From NCBI RefSeq assembly GCF_900184685.1, contig NZ_FXXL01000006.1:1-64000 (forward strand): a stretch of DNA of 64,000 nucleotides. The letters are read 5' to 3'. Shown here piece after piece: positions 43,908 to 53,001 of this stretch. Within the stretch, counting starts at the first letter, position 1; every line of letters begins with the position of its first letter. This DNA comes from Butyricimonas sp. Marseille-P3923. Lineage in GTDB: Bacteria; Bacteroidota; Bacteroidia; Bacteroidales; Marinifilaceae. The notes under the pieces are model-generated. The model worked only from the letters and a program-made list of their open reading frames with translations, searched no databases and was not told the DNA's origin. The position numbers and the translations under genes are program-made.

Positions 43908-44714
43908 ATGAAAACATTAATTTCACGTATCGCATTACCGGTAATAATATTGCTACTTTTCGCGCAATGCGCCACCGTACCTATCACGGGACGTCGTCAG
44001 CTTATCCTTTTCCCCGAAAACGAAATGGTATCCATGAGCCTGACCTCATACAGTAGCTTTTTAAAGGAAAACAAACTATCCACTGACGCGGTAAACAAAA
44101 AACGCATCAAAGACGTGGGGGCACGAATCTCGAAAGCGGTAGAACAATATCTTGCCGCTAACGGCATGCAGGATCAGATCGCCAACTTTCAATGGGAATT
44201 TAACCTTGTTGCCAGCAACGAACCGAACGCATGGTGCATGCCGGGCGGGAAAGTCGTGTTTTACGAGGGCATCCTTCCCTATTGCAAGACAGACGCGGGG
44301 ATAGCGGTCGTCATGGGACACGAGATCGCTCACGCCGTGGCACATCACAGCAACGAGCGAATGAGCCAGCAAACCTTGCTACAATACGGTCAAGCTGCCG
44401 CAACGGAAATTCTCGGGCACGACCAATCCGATACACGCAAAGCATTGCTCGCCGCGGCAATCGGCATGGGCACGAATTTAGGCGTCACTCTGCCCTTCTC
44501 CCGGAAACACGAGTATGAAGCCGATCGCTTGGGCTTGATCTTCATGACCATGGCAGGCTACGATCCTAACGAGGCTGTGGCATTCTGGAGTAGAATGGCA
44601 AGCTCGGGAAGTGCCAAACAACCCGAATTTCTCTCTACCCATCCCGCTGACCAGAACCGTATCGCAAAATTGAAGGCCACGATCCCCGAGGCATTGAAAT
44701 ATAAACCTCAATAA
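43908..44714 (+). CDS. M48 family metallopeptidase lipoprotein (LoiP/BepA-like)
   Basis: A 268-residue zinc peptidase. The signal MKTLISRIALPVIILLLFAQC gives a lipoprotein (Cys21), followed by TVPITGRRQLILFPENEM, the usual start of this family. The active site is GHEIAHAVAHHSNER (HExxH, about 140-144), and the third zinc ligand is in EYEADRLGLIFMTMAGYDP. There is no TPR extension. It is probably an outer-membrane or periplasmic quality-control peptidase. Confidence 0.96.
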   Translation: MKTLISRIALPVIILLLFAQCATVPITGRRQLILFPENEMVSMSLTSYSSFLKENKLSTDAVNKKRIKDVGARISKAVEQYLAANGMQDQIANFQWEFNLVASNEPNAWCMPGGKVVFYEGILPYCKTDAGIAVVMGHEIAHAVAHHSNERMSQQTLLQYGQAAATEILGHDQSDTRKALLAAAIGMGTNLGVTLPFSRKHEYEADRLGLIFMTMAGYDPNEAVAFWSRMASSGSAKQPEFLSTHPADQNRIAKLKATIPEALKYKPQ

Positions 44715-44755
44715 CCCCCGGGCTACCCGAAGGCTACCCCTTCCTGCCCCCATGG

Positions 44756-44788
44756 ACGTAGCATGAACGTAGCACGAACGTAGCATCA
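44756..44788. repeat. 11-bp tandem repeat, three copies
   Basis: ACGTAGCATGA, ACGTAGCACGA and ACGTAGCATCA follow each other directly. The same gap holds GGCTACCCGA/AGGCTACCCC just upstream and a TTTTCAA heptamer tract at 44917-44950. Nothing else is seen between the M48 gene and cysS apart from the cysS promoter. Confidence 0.85.
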
Positions 44789-44960
44789 TCGACGAGAAGC
44801 GAATATGCTGGCAAGTTGCTACATTTATGTTGTCATCATAAGAGCGGGAAGAGGTAGGCAATCCATCAGGAACATAGGAAGGAAGACAGGAAATCGGGCA
44901 ATAATTCACGATTTTCTTCATTTTCAATTTTCAATTTTCAATTTTCAATTATAAAATTCA

Positions 44961-44968
44961 TACTTTTG
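44961..44968 (+). promoter_or_regulatory. -7 box of cysS
   Basis: TACTTTTG matches TAnnTTTG. A weak -33 (TTTTC) lies 21 bp upstream inside a heptamer-repeat tract (44917-44950). Transcription would start about 25 bases before the ATG at 45000. Confidence 0.55.
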
Positions 44969-44999
44969 TTGAATCATATCAATATAGTACTTTAGAATT

Positions 45000-46469
45000 A
45001 TGGAAAACAAGTTGACGATATACAACACGCTAAGTCGAAAGAAAGAGTTGTTTGAACCGTTGAACCCCCCGTTCGTGGGGTTATATGTCTGCGGGCCTAC
45101 CGTATACGGGGACGCACATTTAGGACACGCCCGCCCCGGCATCACGTTCGACTTGTTGTTTCGTTATCTCAAATATTTAGGTTATCGGGTGAGATACGTC
45201 CGCAATATCACGGACGTGGGACACCTCGTGAATGACGAGGATGACGGAGAAGACAAGATCGCGAAGAAAGCAAAGCTGGAACAGTTGGAACCCATGGAAG
45301 TCGTGCAATTGTACACGAACCGTTATCACAAGAACATGGAACAACTGAACACGCTCCCTCCCAGTATAGAACCTCACGCGTCGGGACATATCATCGAACA
45401 GCAGGAATTAATCAAAACCCTGATCGACAAAGGATATGCCTACGAGAGCGAAGGGAATATCTATTTCGACGTGGAGCGTTACAGTAAAAAATACCATTAC
45501 GGGATTCTTTCCGGACGAAAAATAGACGAGTTGCTGGTAAATACAAGACAACTCAGCGGACAGGAAGAAAAACGGAACTCCGTGGATTTCGCCCTATGGA
45601 AAAAAGCGACTCCCGAACATATTATGCGCTGGCCTTCCCCGTGGGGAGTGGGCTTCCCGGGGTGGCATCTGGAATGTTCCTGCATGAGCCAGAAATACCT
45701 TGGCAACACGTTTGACATTCACGGGGGCGGTCTTGACCTGCAATTCCCTCATCACGAGTGCGAGATCGCGCAAAGCACTGCCGCGCAAGGACATCCTGCC
45801 GTGAGATACTGGATGCATAATAATATGGTAACGATCAACGGACAGAAAATGGGTAAATCACTCGGCAATTTCATTACCTTGGACCAACTCTTTGCCGGAG
45901 ATAATGCCGTTTTGGAACAAGCCTACTCGCCCATGACCGTGCGTTTCTTTATCCTTCAAGCTCACTACCGTAGTCCGCTTGACTTCTCGAACGAAGCACT
46001 GAAAGCAGCAGAAAAAGGATACGAACGCCTGATGTCCGCCATCGTGCAATTGCATAAATTGAAAGCATCAAACGAGAATACCGTGGATGTAAAAACATTA
46101 CGGGACAATTGTTTCAATGCCATGAACGACGACTTGAACACGCCCATTCTGATCGCACACTTGTTCGACGGGGTACGCGTGATTAACTCTATCGCCGCCG
46201 GAAGTGAAAAAATAGATGCTGAAAACCTGCAAATCTTAACGGAATTATTTGACAGCTTCGTGTTCGACATCCTCGGGTTGAAGGGTGAAACGGATTCCAG
46301 CGCCAGCAATCAAGCCCTTGGTAAGGTAATCGACGCCATGATGAATGTCAGAAAGGCGGCACGGGCAAACAAAGATTGGGCAACTTCGGATAAAATCAGG
46401 GACGAATTGAAGAATGCCGGGATTCAGATCAAGGACACGAAGGACGGTTACGAATGGGAACTAGAATAA
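45000..46469 (+). CDS. cysS: Cysteinyl-tRNA synthetase
   Basis: A 489-residue class I synthetase. The N-terminal zinc and HIGH regions are in [20 protein letters not shown] (Cys29; HLGH). Further zinc ligands lie in [15 protein letters not shown] and [11 protein letters not shown]. The KMSKS loop is [13 protein letters not shown]. The C-terminal helical domain is complete. The next gene starts 7 bp after the stop, suggesting co-transcription. Confidence 0.98.
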   Translation: MENKLTIYNTLSRKKELFEPLNPPFVGLYVCGPTVYGDAHLGHARPGITFDLLFRYLKYLGYRVRYVRNITDVGHLVNDEDDGEDKIAKKAKLEQLEPMEVVQLYTNRYHKNMEQLNTLPPSIEPHASGHIIEQQELIKTLIDKGYAYESEGNIYFDVERYSKKYHYGILSGRKIDELLVNTRQLSGQEEKRNSVDFALWKKATPEHIMRWPSPWGVGFPGWHLECSCMSQKYLGNTFDIHGGGLDLQFPHHECEIAQSTAAQGHPAVRYWMHNNMVTINGQKMGKSLGNFITLDQLFAGDNAVLEQAYSPMTVRFFILQAHYRSPLDFSNEALKAAEKGYERLMSAIVQLHKLKASNENTVDVKTLRDNCFNAMNDDLNTPILIAHLFDGVRVINSIAAGSEKIDAENLQILTELFDSFVFDILGLKGETDSSASNQALGKVIDAMMNVRKAARANKDWATSDKIRDELKNAGIQIKDTKDGYEWELE

Positions 46470-46476
46470 TTCAACG

Positions 46477-47607
46477 ATGCATATTATGACTTCTTGCTAC
46501 TATTACATATTATTATCCATTCTTCTGGTTGCTGCCTGTCAGGGGACAAATAAAGCCAAAAACACCGGGGACACGGCTGTTTCTTCCACCACGGAAGAAG
46601 CACGCGGCACGGGTCCGAAATACGTGAAAAGCGTACAATTTGTCTATCCCATGAAAGGTGATACCTGTCAATTTAACCAAGAGTTGAAAATAGTGTACGC
46701 CAATAACAAACGCTACAAGATCGACTCGGCACACCTTTTTTTTAACCAGAAAAAGATTGCCACGCTTGACAGTACCACGAAAGAATACATATTCAAGCTC
46801 CCGAAAGAAAAGTGCGGTACGAACACGCTGAAAATTATCGCCTTCCACCCGGATAGCAAGCAAGGAGTCGCCACCCAGTCATTTATCGTGAAACCGGATA
46901 AAGCACCGAAAAGACTGAATTACAAATTAGTCAAGACATACAACCACGCGACAGACGCCTCCACCCAAGGTTTGGTCTACATCGACGGAATCATGTACGA
47001 GGGAACCGGGATAAAAGGTCAGTCCACGCTACGCAAGATTGATTTGGAAAGCAACAAAACGTTAGCATCCCTGAGCTTGGATGCCCGTTATTTCGGGGAA
47101 GGAATCACCGTGTACAAGGATAAAATTTATCAACTCACGTGGACATCCAAAAAAGCGTTCGTGTACGATTTGGCAACCTTCACGTTATTGACCACCTTCG
47201 ACTATTCCATGCAGGAAGGTTGGGGACTTACCACCATGGGTGACAAACTCGTCATGAGCGACGGGACACACCGATTGTATCACCTAGACCCGGAACTGTT
47301 CACCGTGATAAAAACAGTAGAGGTATACGATAGCAAAGGTCCGGTCACCAACCTGAATGAATTGGAATATATCAACGGTTATATCTGGGCAAACGAATGG
47401 CTCACGGATCGCATCGTGATTATCGACCCGGAAACAGGGGAAGTAACAGAAGAACTATTGTTACCGAATATGCTGACTCCCGCGGAGAAAGCCAAGTTAG
47501 ACGAAAACGACGACGTGTTGAACGGTATCGCTTACAATGAAAAGAAGGGCACGATTTACGTTACCGGAAAACACTGGCCGAAATTATTTGAGATAAAAAC
47601 TTACTAA
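46477..47607 (+). CDS. Glutaminyl-peptide cyclotransferase (bacterial QC-type) lipoprotein
   Basis: A 376-residue exported protein with a lipoprotein signal (MTSCYYYILLSILLVAAC). An Ig-like N-terminal part (about 45-135) precedes a five-bladed beta-propeller of the plant/bacterial glutamine cyclotransferase family. Motifs are DASTQGLVYIDGIMYEGTG, FGEGITVYKDKIYQLTWTSK, EGWGLTTMGDKLVMSDGT and NELEYINGYIWANEWLTD. The enzyme would convert N-terminal Gln to pyroglutamate on exported proteins, which is common in Bacteroidetes. An ATG at 46486 is an alternative start. Confidence 0.92.
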   Translation: MHIMTSCYYYILLSILLVAACQGTNKAKNTGDTAVSSTTEEARGTGPKYVKSVQFVYPMKGDTCQFNQELKIVYANNKRYKIDSAHLFFNQKKIATLDSTTKEYIFKLPKEKCGTNTLKIIAFHPDSKQGVATQSFIVKPDKAPKRLNYKLVKTYNHATDASTQGLVYIDGIMYEGTGIKGQSTLRKIDLESNKTLASLSLDARYFGEGITVYKDKIYQLTWTSKKAFVYDLATFTLLTTFDYSMQEGWGLTTMGDKLVMSDGTHRLYHLDPELFTVIKTVEVYDSKGPVTNLNELEYINGYIWANEWLTDRIVIIDPETGEVTEELLLPNMLTPAEKAKLDENDDVLNGIAYNEKKGTIYVTGKHWPKLFEIKTY

Positions 47608-47700
47608 TTTACGATTTATGATTTCAGATTTACGATTGTATGAAAAGCGTTCGCCTCATGCGATAGAAATCTAAAATCTTAAATCATTAAATCTAAAATT
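47608..47700. repeat. Heptamer repeat tracts before ung
   Basis: Two tracts (47608-47638, variants of ATTTACGATTTATG; 47668-47700, variants of TCTAAAA) flank a 29-base unique stretch. The two are roughly reverse complements, so the gap could form a long weak hairpin. The same arrangement occurs in other spaces of the window. Confidence 0.7.
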
Positions 47701-47708
47701 GAATTGTT

Positions 47709-48377
47709 ATGGTTGACGTGAAAATCGAGCCCTCTTGGAAGGAATTATTAAAAGATGAATTTGAAAAGCCTTATTTTTCAGAATTGATTCGATTCGTGAA
47801 ACAAGAATATAGCACCACGAAAATATACCCTCCCGGCAAACTCATTTTTAACGCTTTCGACCACTGTCCTGCCGACCGGACAAAGGTTGTCATTCTAGGA
47901 CAAGATCCTTATCATGGGCCCGGACAGGCACACGGGCTTTGTTTTTCCGTACCCGAGGGAATCGAGCAACCACCCTCTTTGCAAAATATCTTCAAAGAGA
48001 TACAAAACGACTTGGGTACCCCTATTCCTACCTCGGGAAATCTGGAACGCTGGGCAGAACAAGGAGTACTCCTGCTCAACGCCACGTTGACCGTGAGGGC
48101 ACATCAAGCCGGCTCGCACCAGAACAAAGGTTGGGAAACATTCACGGACGCCGTTATCAGAGTCATCGCGGAGCGCAAAGACAATCTGGTGTTTTTCCTC
48201 TGGGGCTCATACGCGCAACGTAAAGGTGCTTTCATCGACACGAACCGTCATCTGGTATTAAAATCCGTCCACCCTTCCCCCTTATCGGCAAACCGGGGCG
48301 GTTGGTTCGGCAACCACCAATTCAGCCGGGCGAATGATTATTTGAAGTCACACGGGCTGCAAGAAATAGAGTGGTAA
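47709..48377 (+). CDS. ung: Uracil-DNA glycosylase, family 1
   Basis: A 222-residue DNA repair enzyme that removes uracil. The water-activating loop is [19 protein letters not shown] (about 64-82, with the catalytic Asp). The uracil-binding region is [20 protein letters not shown]. The Leu-intercalation loop is [14 protein letters not shown]. Length and motifs are standard. The stop codon lies inside its terminator hairpin. Confidence 0.98.
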   Translation: MVDVKIEPSWKELLKDEFEKPYFSELIRFVKQEYSTTKIYPPGKLIFNAFDHCPADRTKVVILGQDPYHGPGQAHGLCFSVPEGIEQPPSLQNIFKEIQNDLGTPIPTSGNLERWAEQGVLLLNATLTVRAHQAGSHQNKGWETFTDAVIRVIAERKDNLVFFLWGSYAQRKGAFIDTNRHLVLKSVHPSPLSANRGGWFGNHQFSRANDYLKSHGLQEIEW

Positions 48378-48393
48378 ACCACTCTATTTTTTT
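48364..48393 (+). terminator. Terminator overlapping the ung stop codon
   Basis: AAATAGAGTGG (48364-48374) pairs with CCACTCTATTT (48379-48389) around TAAA, which contains the stop codon. A T run follows. The last codons of ung thus form the left arm of the stem. Confidence 0.9.
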
Positions 48394-48409
48394 GTCCGTG
48401 TGACTTCAA

Positions 48410-48447
48410 CCTACGACTCTGCAACTTGTAACTTGCAGAGCCGTAGG
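48410..48447. repeat. 15-bp inverted repeat between ung and aldolase gene
   Basis: CCTACGACTCTGCAA (48410-48424) and TTGCAGAGCCGTAGG (48433-48447) are reverse complements except for one position, with an 8-base loop. There is no T run, so it is probably not a terminator. Confidence 0.75.
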
Positions 48448-48518
48448 CTCAACCCGCAACTTGAAAATTCAAAGAATTTTCAATCTCCGCAAACGTTTGA
48501 AATTTTTCTCTCATTTCC

Positions 48519-48550
48519 TTGTGAAAGTCTGTTTTTAATATATAACTTTG
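48519..48550 (+). promoter_or_regulatory. Promoter of the aldolase gene
   Basis: TTG (48519-48521) is followed by a 21-bp spacer and TAACTTTG (48543-48550). The expected start is about 23 bases before the ATG at 48580. This supports that ATG over a longer in-frame start that would lie upstream of the promoter. Confidence 0.78.
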
Positions 48551-48579
48551 ATGCACGAAATATAAACAACATATCAGCT

Positions 48580-49575
48580 ATGGTTAATTACAAAGACTTA
48601 GGACTGGTTAATTCCAGAGAAATGTTCAAGAAAGCAATGGAAGGCAAATACGCTATCCCGGCTTTCAATTTCAATAACATGGAGCAAATGCAGGCTATCA
48701 TCGGTGCTTGCGTGGAAACGAAATCACCTGTTATCTTACAAGTATCAAGCGGTGCGCGTAAATACGCCAATCAAACGCTTCTACGCTACATGGCACAAGG
48801 AGCGGTAGAATACGCTAAAGAATTAGGATGTAATATCCCCATCTGTCTTCACCTTGACCATGGCGATACATACGAATTGTGCGTTTCCTGTATCGAGATG
48901 GGTTTCTCGTCCGTGATGATTGACGGTTCAGCCCTCCCGTATGAAGAAAACGTGGCACTCACCAAAAAAGTAGTAGAGTACGCTCATAAATATGACGTTA
49001 CCGTGGAAGGAGAGCTCGGGGTATTGGCAGGAATCGAGGACGACGTGGTTGCCGCCGCAAGCGTGTACACCAGCCCGGACTTAGTGGAAGATTTCGTGAA
49101 GAAAACGGGTGTTGACTCGTTAGCTATTTCCATCGGTACCTCTCACGGGGCGAACAAATTCAAACCGGAACAATGTACCCGCAACGCTGACGGTATATTA
49201 GTACCCCCTCCATTACGTTTTGACATACTGGAAGAAATCGAAAGAAGAATCCCCGGATTCCCCATCGTTCTTCACGGTTCATCATCCGTTCCGCAAGATC
49301 AAGTTGCCAAGATCAACAAATACGGCGGTGCGTTGAAAGACGCGGTAGGTATCCCGGAAGAACAATTACGTAAAGCAGCCACTTCCGCTGTCTGCAAAAT
49401 CAATATCGACTCGGATGGTCGTCTTGCCATGACCGCAGCCGTTCGCGAAGTGTTCGCCAACAAACCGGCAGAGTTCGATCCCCGCAAATATTTGGGACCG
49501 GCAAGAGATGCTTTAAAAGAATTATACAAGCACAAAACCATTAACGTTTTGGGAAGTGCCAACAGGGTAGAATAA
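48580..49575 (+). CDS. fba: Class II fructose-1,6-bisphosphate aldolase
   Basis: A 331-residue zinc aldolase of glycolysis. It starts MVNYKDLGLVNSREMFKKAM. Zinc and catalytic features are HLDHGDTYELCVSCIEMGFS (about 86-105), VTVEGELGVLAGIEDD, SIGTSHGANKFKP and IVLHGSSSVPQDQVA with a zinc-binding His. The phosphate-binding KINIDSDGRLA follows. The upstream extension of the frame has no homologous look and precedes the promoter. Confidence 0.96.
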   Translation: MVNYKDLGLVNSREMFKKAMEGKYAIPAFNFNNMEQMQAIIGACVETKSPVILQVSSGARKYANQTLLRYMAQGAVEYAKELGCNIPICLHLDHGDTYELCVSCIEMGFSSVMIDGSALPYEENVALTKKVVEYAHKYDVTVEGELGVLAGIEDDVVAAASVYTSPDLVEDFVKKTGVDSLAISIGTSHGANKFKPEQCTRNADGILVPPPLRFDILEEIERRIPGFPIVLHGSSSVPQDQVAKINKYGGALKDAVGIPEEQLRKAATSAVCKINIDSDGRLAMTAAVREVFANKPAEFDPRKYLGPARDALKELYKHKTINVLGSANRVE

Positions 49576-49576
49576 A

Positions 49577-49603
49577 AAAAGGGGCTCAATGAGCCCCTTT
49601 TCT
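49577..49603 (+). terminator. Terminator after the aldolase gene
   Basis: AAAAGGGGCTCA (49577-49588) pairs with TGAGCCCCTTTT (49590-49601). The loop is a single base in strict pairing, so in practice the stem would open to about four loop bases. Confidence 0.82.
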
Positions 49604-49616
49604 ATGAAAAAAACAC

Positions 49617-49624
49617 TACCTTTG
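49617..49624 (+). promoter_or_regulatory. -7 box of typA
   Basis: TACCTTTG matches TAnnTTTG and lies 33 bp before the ATG. No clear -33 element is seen because the terminator stem occupies that position. Confidence 0.5.
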
Positions 49625-49657
49625 CGCCCTATTTGGATTTAATACCATAGGAGCAAA

Positions 49658-51466
49658 ATGCAGAAAATTAGAAACATCGCGATTATCGCACACGTTGACC
49701 ACGGAAAAACAACTTTGGTTGACAAGATGATCTTTCAAGGAAACCTTTTCAGAGAAAAAGAAAACACGGGAGATTTAATCCTTGACAACAATGACTTAGA
49801 AAGAGAGAGAGGAATTACCATTCTGGCAAAGAACGTTTCAGTTCATTACAAAGATTACAAGATAAATATTATTGATACCCCCGGACATGCTGACTTTGGT
49901 GGAGAAGTGGAGCGGGTATTAAATATGGCTGACGGAGTTTTATTGTTAGTTGATGCTTTCGAGGGAACGATGCCGCAAACACGCTTCGTACTTCAAAAAG
50001 CTCTCGCATTAGGTAAAAAACCGATTGTAGTTGTAAACAAAGTTGACAAAACAAATTGCCGCCCGGACTTCGTGTACGAGCAAGTGTTCGACTTGATGTT
50101 CTCGTTGGATGCCACCGAAGAACAATTGGATTTCACGGTTGTTTACGGTAGCGCGAAACAAGGTTGGATGTCCACGGATTGGCGCAAACCGACAACAGAC
50201 ATTACTTCATTGCTGGACGCTATCATCAAAGATATTCCCGCCCCGAAAGTACAGGAAGGGACACCCCAAATGTTAATCACTTCTTTGGAGTATTCTTCAT
50301 ACGTGGGACGGATTGCCATCGGTAAATTAACCCGGGGCACGTTGAAATCCGGTATGCCCGTCACACTTTGCAAAAGAGACGGCGTCACCAAAATAAAAAC
50401 CCGTATTAAAGATCTGATGACCTTCGAAGGGATGGGCAAACAAAAAGTAGAAGAAGTTGAATGTGGAGAAATTTGCGCACTCGTGGGAATCGAAGGCTTT
50501 GAAATCGGGGACACCATCGCGGACTTCGAGAACCCGGAAGCTCTTGCTCCCATCGCCATTGACGAACCGACCATGAGTATGTTGTTCACAATCAACGACT
50601 CGCCATTCTTCGGACGGGACGGAAAATTCGTGACTTCCCGCCATATCAAAGATCGTTTAGACCGGGAATTGGAAAAAAACCTTGCTTTACGGATTGAGCC
50701 GGGGCAATCAGCCGATTCATTTATTGTATTCGGGCGAGGCGTTCTTCATTTGAGCGTATTGATCGAAACCATGCGTCGCGAAGGTTATGAATTACAAGTC
50801 GGACAACCGAAAGTAATCATCAAAGAAATCAACGGCGTGAAATGTGAACCCGTGGAAGAATTAACCATCGACCTCCCGGAAGAGGTTTCCGGCAAGGCCA
50901 TCGAGATGGTCAACCGCCGCAAAGGAACTATGACAAACATGGAGCACCGTGACGAACGGGTACACCTGACTTTTGATATCCCTTCCAGAGGCATCATCGG
51001 TTTAAGAAGCAACTTGCTGACCGCTACCGCGGGAGAAGCTGTCATGGCACATCGTCTGAAAGGTTTCGAGCCCTACGCCGGAGATATCGAGATGCGCATC
51101 AACGGGTCGCTGATTGCCATGGAAACAGGAGATTCGTTTGCCTATGCGATCAACAAATTGCAGGATAGAGGTAAATTCTTCATTACCCCGGGCGACGAAG
51201 TATATGCCGGACAAGTAATCGGCGAAAGTTCACGTCAAGACGATATTGTTATCAACGTCTGCAAATCCAAGAAATTAACGAATATGCGTGCCAGCGGTTC
51301 GGACGAGAAAACGAACATCGCTCCCCCGGTATTATTCAGCTTGGAAGAAGCACTGGAATATATCAAAGAAGACGAATACGTGGAAGTCACCCCTAAAGCT
51401 ATGCGTCTTCGCAAGATTTACTTGGACGAAAACGAACGTAAAAGAAGAAGTAAAACGATAGAATAA
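49658..51466 (+). CDS. typA: Ribosome-associated GTPase TypA/BipA
   Basis: A 602-residue translational GTPase. G1 is [14 protein letters not shown] (about 10-23), G3 is [14 protein letters not shown] and G4 is [15 protein letters not shown]-like domains and the TypA-specific C-terminal domain ([19 protein letters not shown]) follow. It binds 70S ribosomes and acts in subunit assembly and stress adaptation in other bacteria. Length and motifs are normal. Confidence 0.98.
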   Translation: MQKIRNIAIIAHVDHGKTTLVDKMIFQGNLFREKENTGDLILDNNDLERERGITILAKNVSVHYKDYKINIIDTPGHADFGGEVERVLNMADGVLLLVDAFEGTMPQTRFVLQKALALGKKPIVVVNKVDKTNCRPDFVYEQVFDLMFSLDATEEQLDFTVVYGSAKQGWMSTDWRKPTTDITSLLDAIIKDIPAPKVQEGTPQMLITSLEYSSYVGRIAIGKLTRGTLKSGMPVTLCKRDGVTKIKTRIKDLMTFEGMGKQKVEEVECGEICALVGIEGFEIGDTIADFENPEALAPIAIDEPTMSMLFTINDSPFFGRDGKFVTSRHIKDRLDRELEKNLALRIEPGQSADSFIVFGRGVLHLSVLIETMRREGYELQVGQPKVIIKEINGVKCEPVEELTIDLPEEVSGKAIEMVNRRKGTMTNMEHRDERVHLTFDIPSRGIIGLRSNLLTATAGEAVMAHRLKGFEPYAGDIEMRINGSLIAMETGDSFAYAINKLQDRGKFFITPGDEVYAGQVIGESSRQDDIVINVCKSKKLTNMRASGSDEKTNIAPPVLFSLEEALEYIKEDEYVEVTPKAMRLRKIYLDENERKRRSKTIE

Positions 51467-51582
51467 GTTCATAAGGTTCATAAGGTTTATAAAGTTTATA
51501 AAGTATATAAGTTTTTTCAGTAAGATGCTTGTGGCGGTAAAGACTTTATGAACTTTATGAACTTTATAAACCTTATAACTTA
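51467..51582. repeat. 9-bp periodic inverted-repeat element (copy 3)
   Basis: Starting directly after the typA stop, tandem units GTTCATAAG, GTTCATAAG, GTTTATAAA, GTTTATAAA (51467-51502) are followed by an inverted set (51541-51582: ACTTTATGA, ACTTTATGA, ACTTTATAA and so on). Apart from small differences this is the hisS/hutH element at 20387-20480. The stem is about 36 bp and the loop about 40 bases. Confidence 0.88.
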
Positions 51583-51594
51583 ACAAACCCACAT

Positions 51595-52644
51595 ATGTTG
51601 ACAAACATCCGTCTGCAATGCCAACAATTGACAAATTCACGATTCGAAACACCGAAAGAACTCGTGACATGGATGGGTGCGATACAAGCACAAAACTACC
51701 CGATGGTAAAATGGGCTATCGGAATAAGACTAAAATCAGGTTCTTTATCTGCCGTTGAAGAGGCTCTACAAAAAGGAGAAATCATCCGCACCCATGTCAT
51801 GCGTCCCACGTGGCACATTGTCGCAGCAGAAGATTTACGCTGGATGCTGAAACTATGCAAACAACGTAATATAGCAGCATTCAAATCATGGTGTAGCCAA
51901 ATAAATATCGGCGAGAAAGAATACCAAAAATGTAAACAGGACATAGAGAAAATTCTTGAAGGTAAGAGTCTAACCAAGGAAGAACTGGAGAAAACTCTTG
52001 TGCAAATGAGCCATAGCGGAGATCCTATATTCTTGAAATATTGTTTAAACCGCTCAGAATCGGAAGGCATCATTTGCAGCGGCGTTGATAAGAAACAAAA
52101 ACCGACTTACGCTCTCTTGGAAGAACGCATTCCCCCTGTAAAAGAACTAAACAAAGAAGAATCTTTGGCTAAATTAGCTACTTATTATTTCAGAAGCCAT
52201 TCTCCTGCCAGCCTAGAAGATTTCACTTGGTGGTCCGGTTTGCTCATCTCGGAAGCCAAACAAGCGATAGAAACCATCAAATCGGAGTTGCACGTGGAAA
52301 AATACGACTCTTTCGAGTTATACGTGCATGAATCCTGCTCTAACGCACTTTCCCCGCGAACACAACTTCATCTCTTGCCTTCCTATGACGAATACCTTAT
52401 CAGCTATAAGGAGCGAGGCACGGTAATAGACCCCGTTCACCACCCGAAAGCATTCTCTAACAATGGCATATTCTATCCCGTCATCTTGTATAACGGCAGA
52501 ATTGTCGGGAATTGGAAAAAGATTGCTCAAAAAAGTCAGATAAAAATAGAAACCACTTTCTTTGAACGTCAACCGAAAATCGAAAAAGCATTGCTTGAGG
52601 ATGCAATTGAAAGATACCGAGAATTCTACAACACACGGGAATAA
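51595..52644 (+). CDS. AlkZ-like winged-helix DNA-binding protein (HTH_42)
   Basis: A 349-residue protein of the HTH_42/AlkZ family. The QxQ motif near residue 32 (MGAIQAQNYPMVKWAIG) matches the catalytic pair of AlkZ-type glycosylases, which unhook DNA interstrand crosslinks. A second conserved block is RTHVMRPTWHIVAAEDLRWM. The C-terminal end includes LLPSYDEYLISYKERG and PVILYNGRIVGNWKK. Many family members are annotated only as winged-helix proteins. The enzymatic role is an inference from the QxQ motif. Confidence 0.9.
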   Translation: MLTNIRLQCQQLTNSRFETPKELVTWMGAIQAQNYPMVKWAIGIRLKSGSLSAVEEALQKGEIIRTHVMRPTWHIVAAEDLRWMLKLCKQRNIAAFKSWCSQINIGEKEYQKCKQDIEKILEGKSLTKEELEKTLVQMSHSGDPIFLKYCLNRSESEGIICSGVDKKQKPTYALLEERIPPVKELNKEESLAKLATYYFRSHSPASLEDFTWWSGLLISEAKQAIETIKSELHVEKYDSFELYVHESCSNALSPRTQLHLLPSYDEYLISYKERGTVIDPVHHPKAFSNNGIFYPVILYNGRIVGNWKKIAQKSQIKIETTFFERQPKIEKALLEDAIERYREFYNTRE

Positions 52645-52722
52645 GTGAATTTCACGTGATTGATATCTAAAATTAATTTCATACCTTTACAGAAATATAA
52701 TTACGCACTAAACCACAAGGTC

Positions 52723-53001
52723 ATGAAAACAGAAAAGGAATCTTCCGATAATGACATCATTGCTTCCACGGAAAAGAAGCTGCGGAATGTACGCACGTGT
52801 CTGTATATATTGATCTTGGCCGCAATCGCTAAATTTGCCATGACGGACTTCTACGAGTCCAGTTTCCGCACGTGGCTCAACGTTGCGATACTATTTCTAA
52901 TCGTCTTCCTTGTACTTGCCGTCGAGAAAGGATTGCGCAAAAAACTCCGTGCAGAAAAAAAGAAAGCAAAGAATAGCGCATACGAACACTCCTCTCTATA
53001 A
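52723..53001 (+). CDS. Small membrane protein, two predicted segments
   Basis: A 92-residue protein with membrane segments near 27-41 ([14 protein letters not shown]) and 52-68 ([16 protein letters not shown]), then a basic tail ([20 protein letters not shown]). I recognise no family. I chose the ATG at 52723 because the longer frame runs into the promoter region (a TACCTTTA-like -7 box near 52683). The stop codon abuts that of the convergent kinase gene, and the two coding regions overlap by 6 bp. Confidence 0.72.
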   Translation: MKTEKESSDNDIIASTEKKLRNVRTCLYILILAAIAKFAMTDFYESSFRTWLNVAILFLIVFLVLAVEKGLRKKLRAEKKKAKNSAYEHSSL

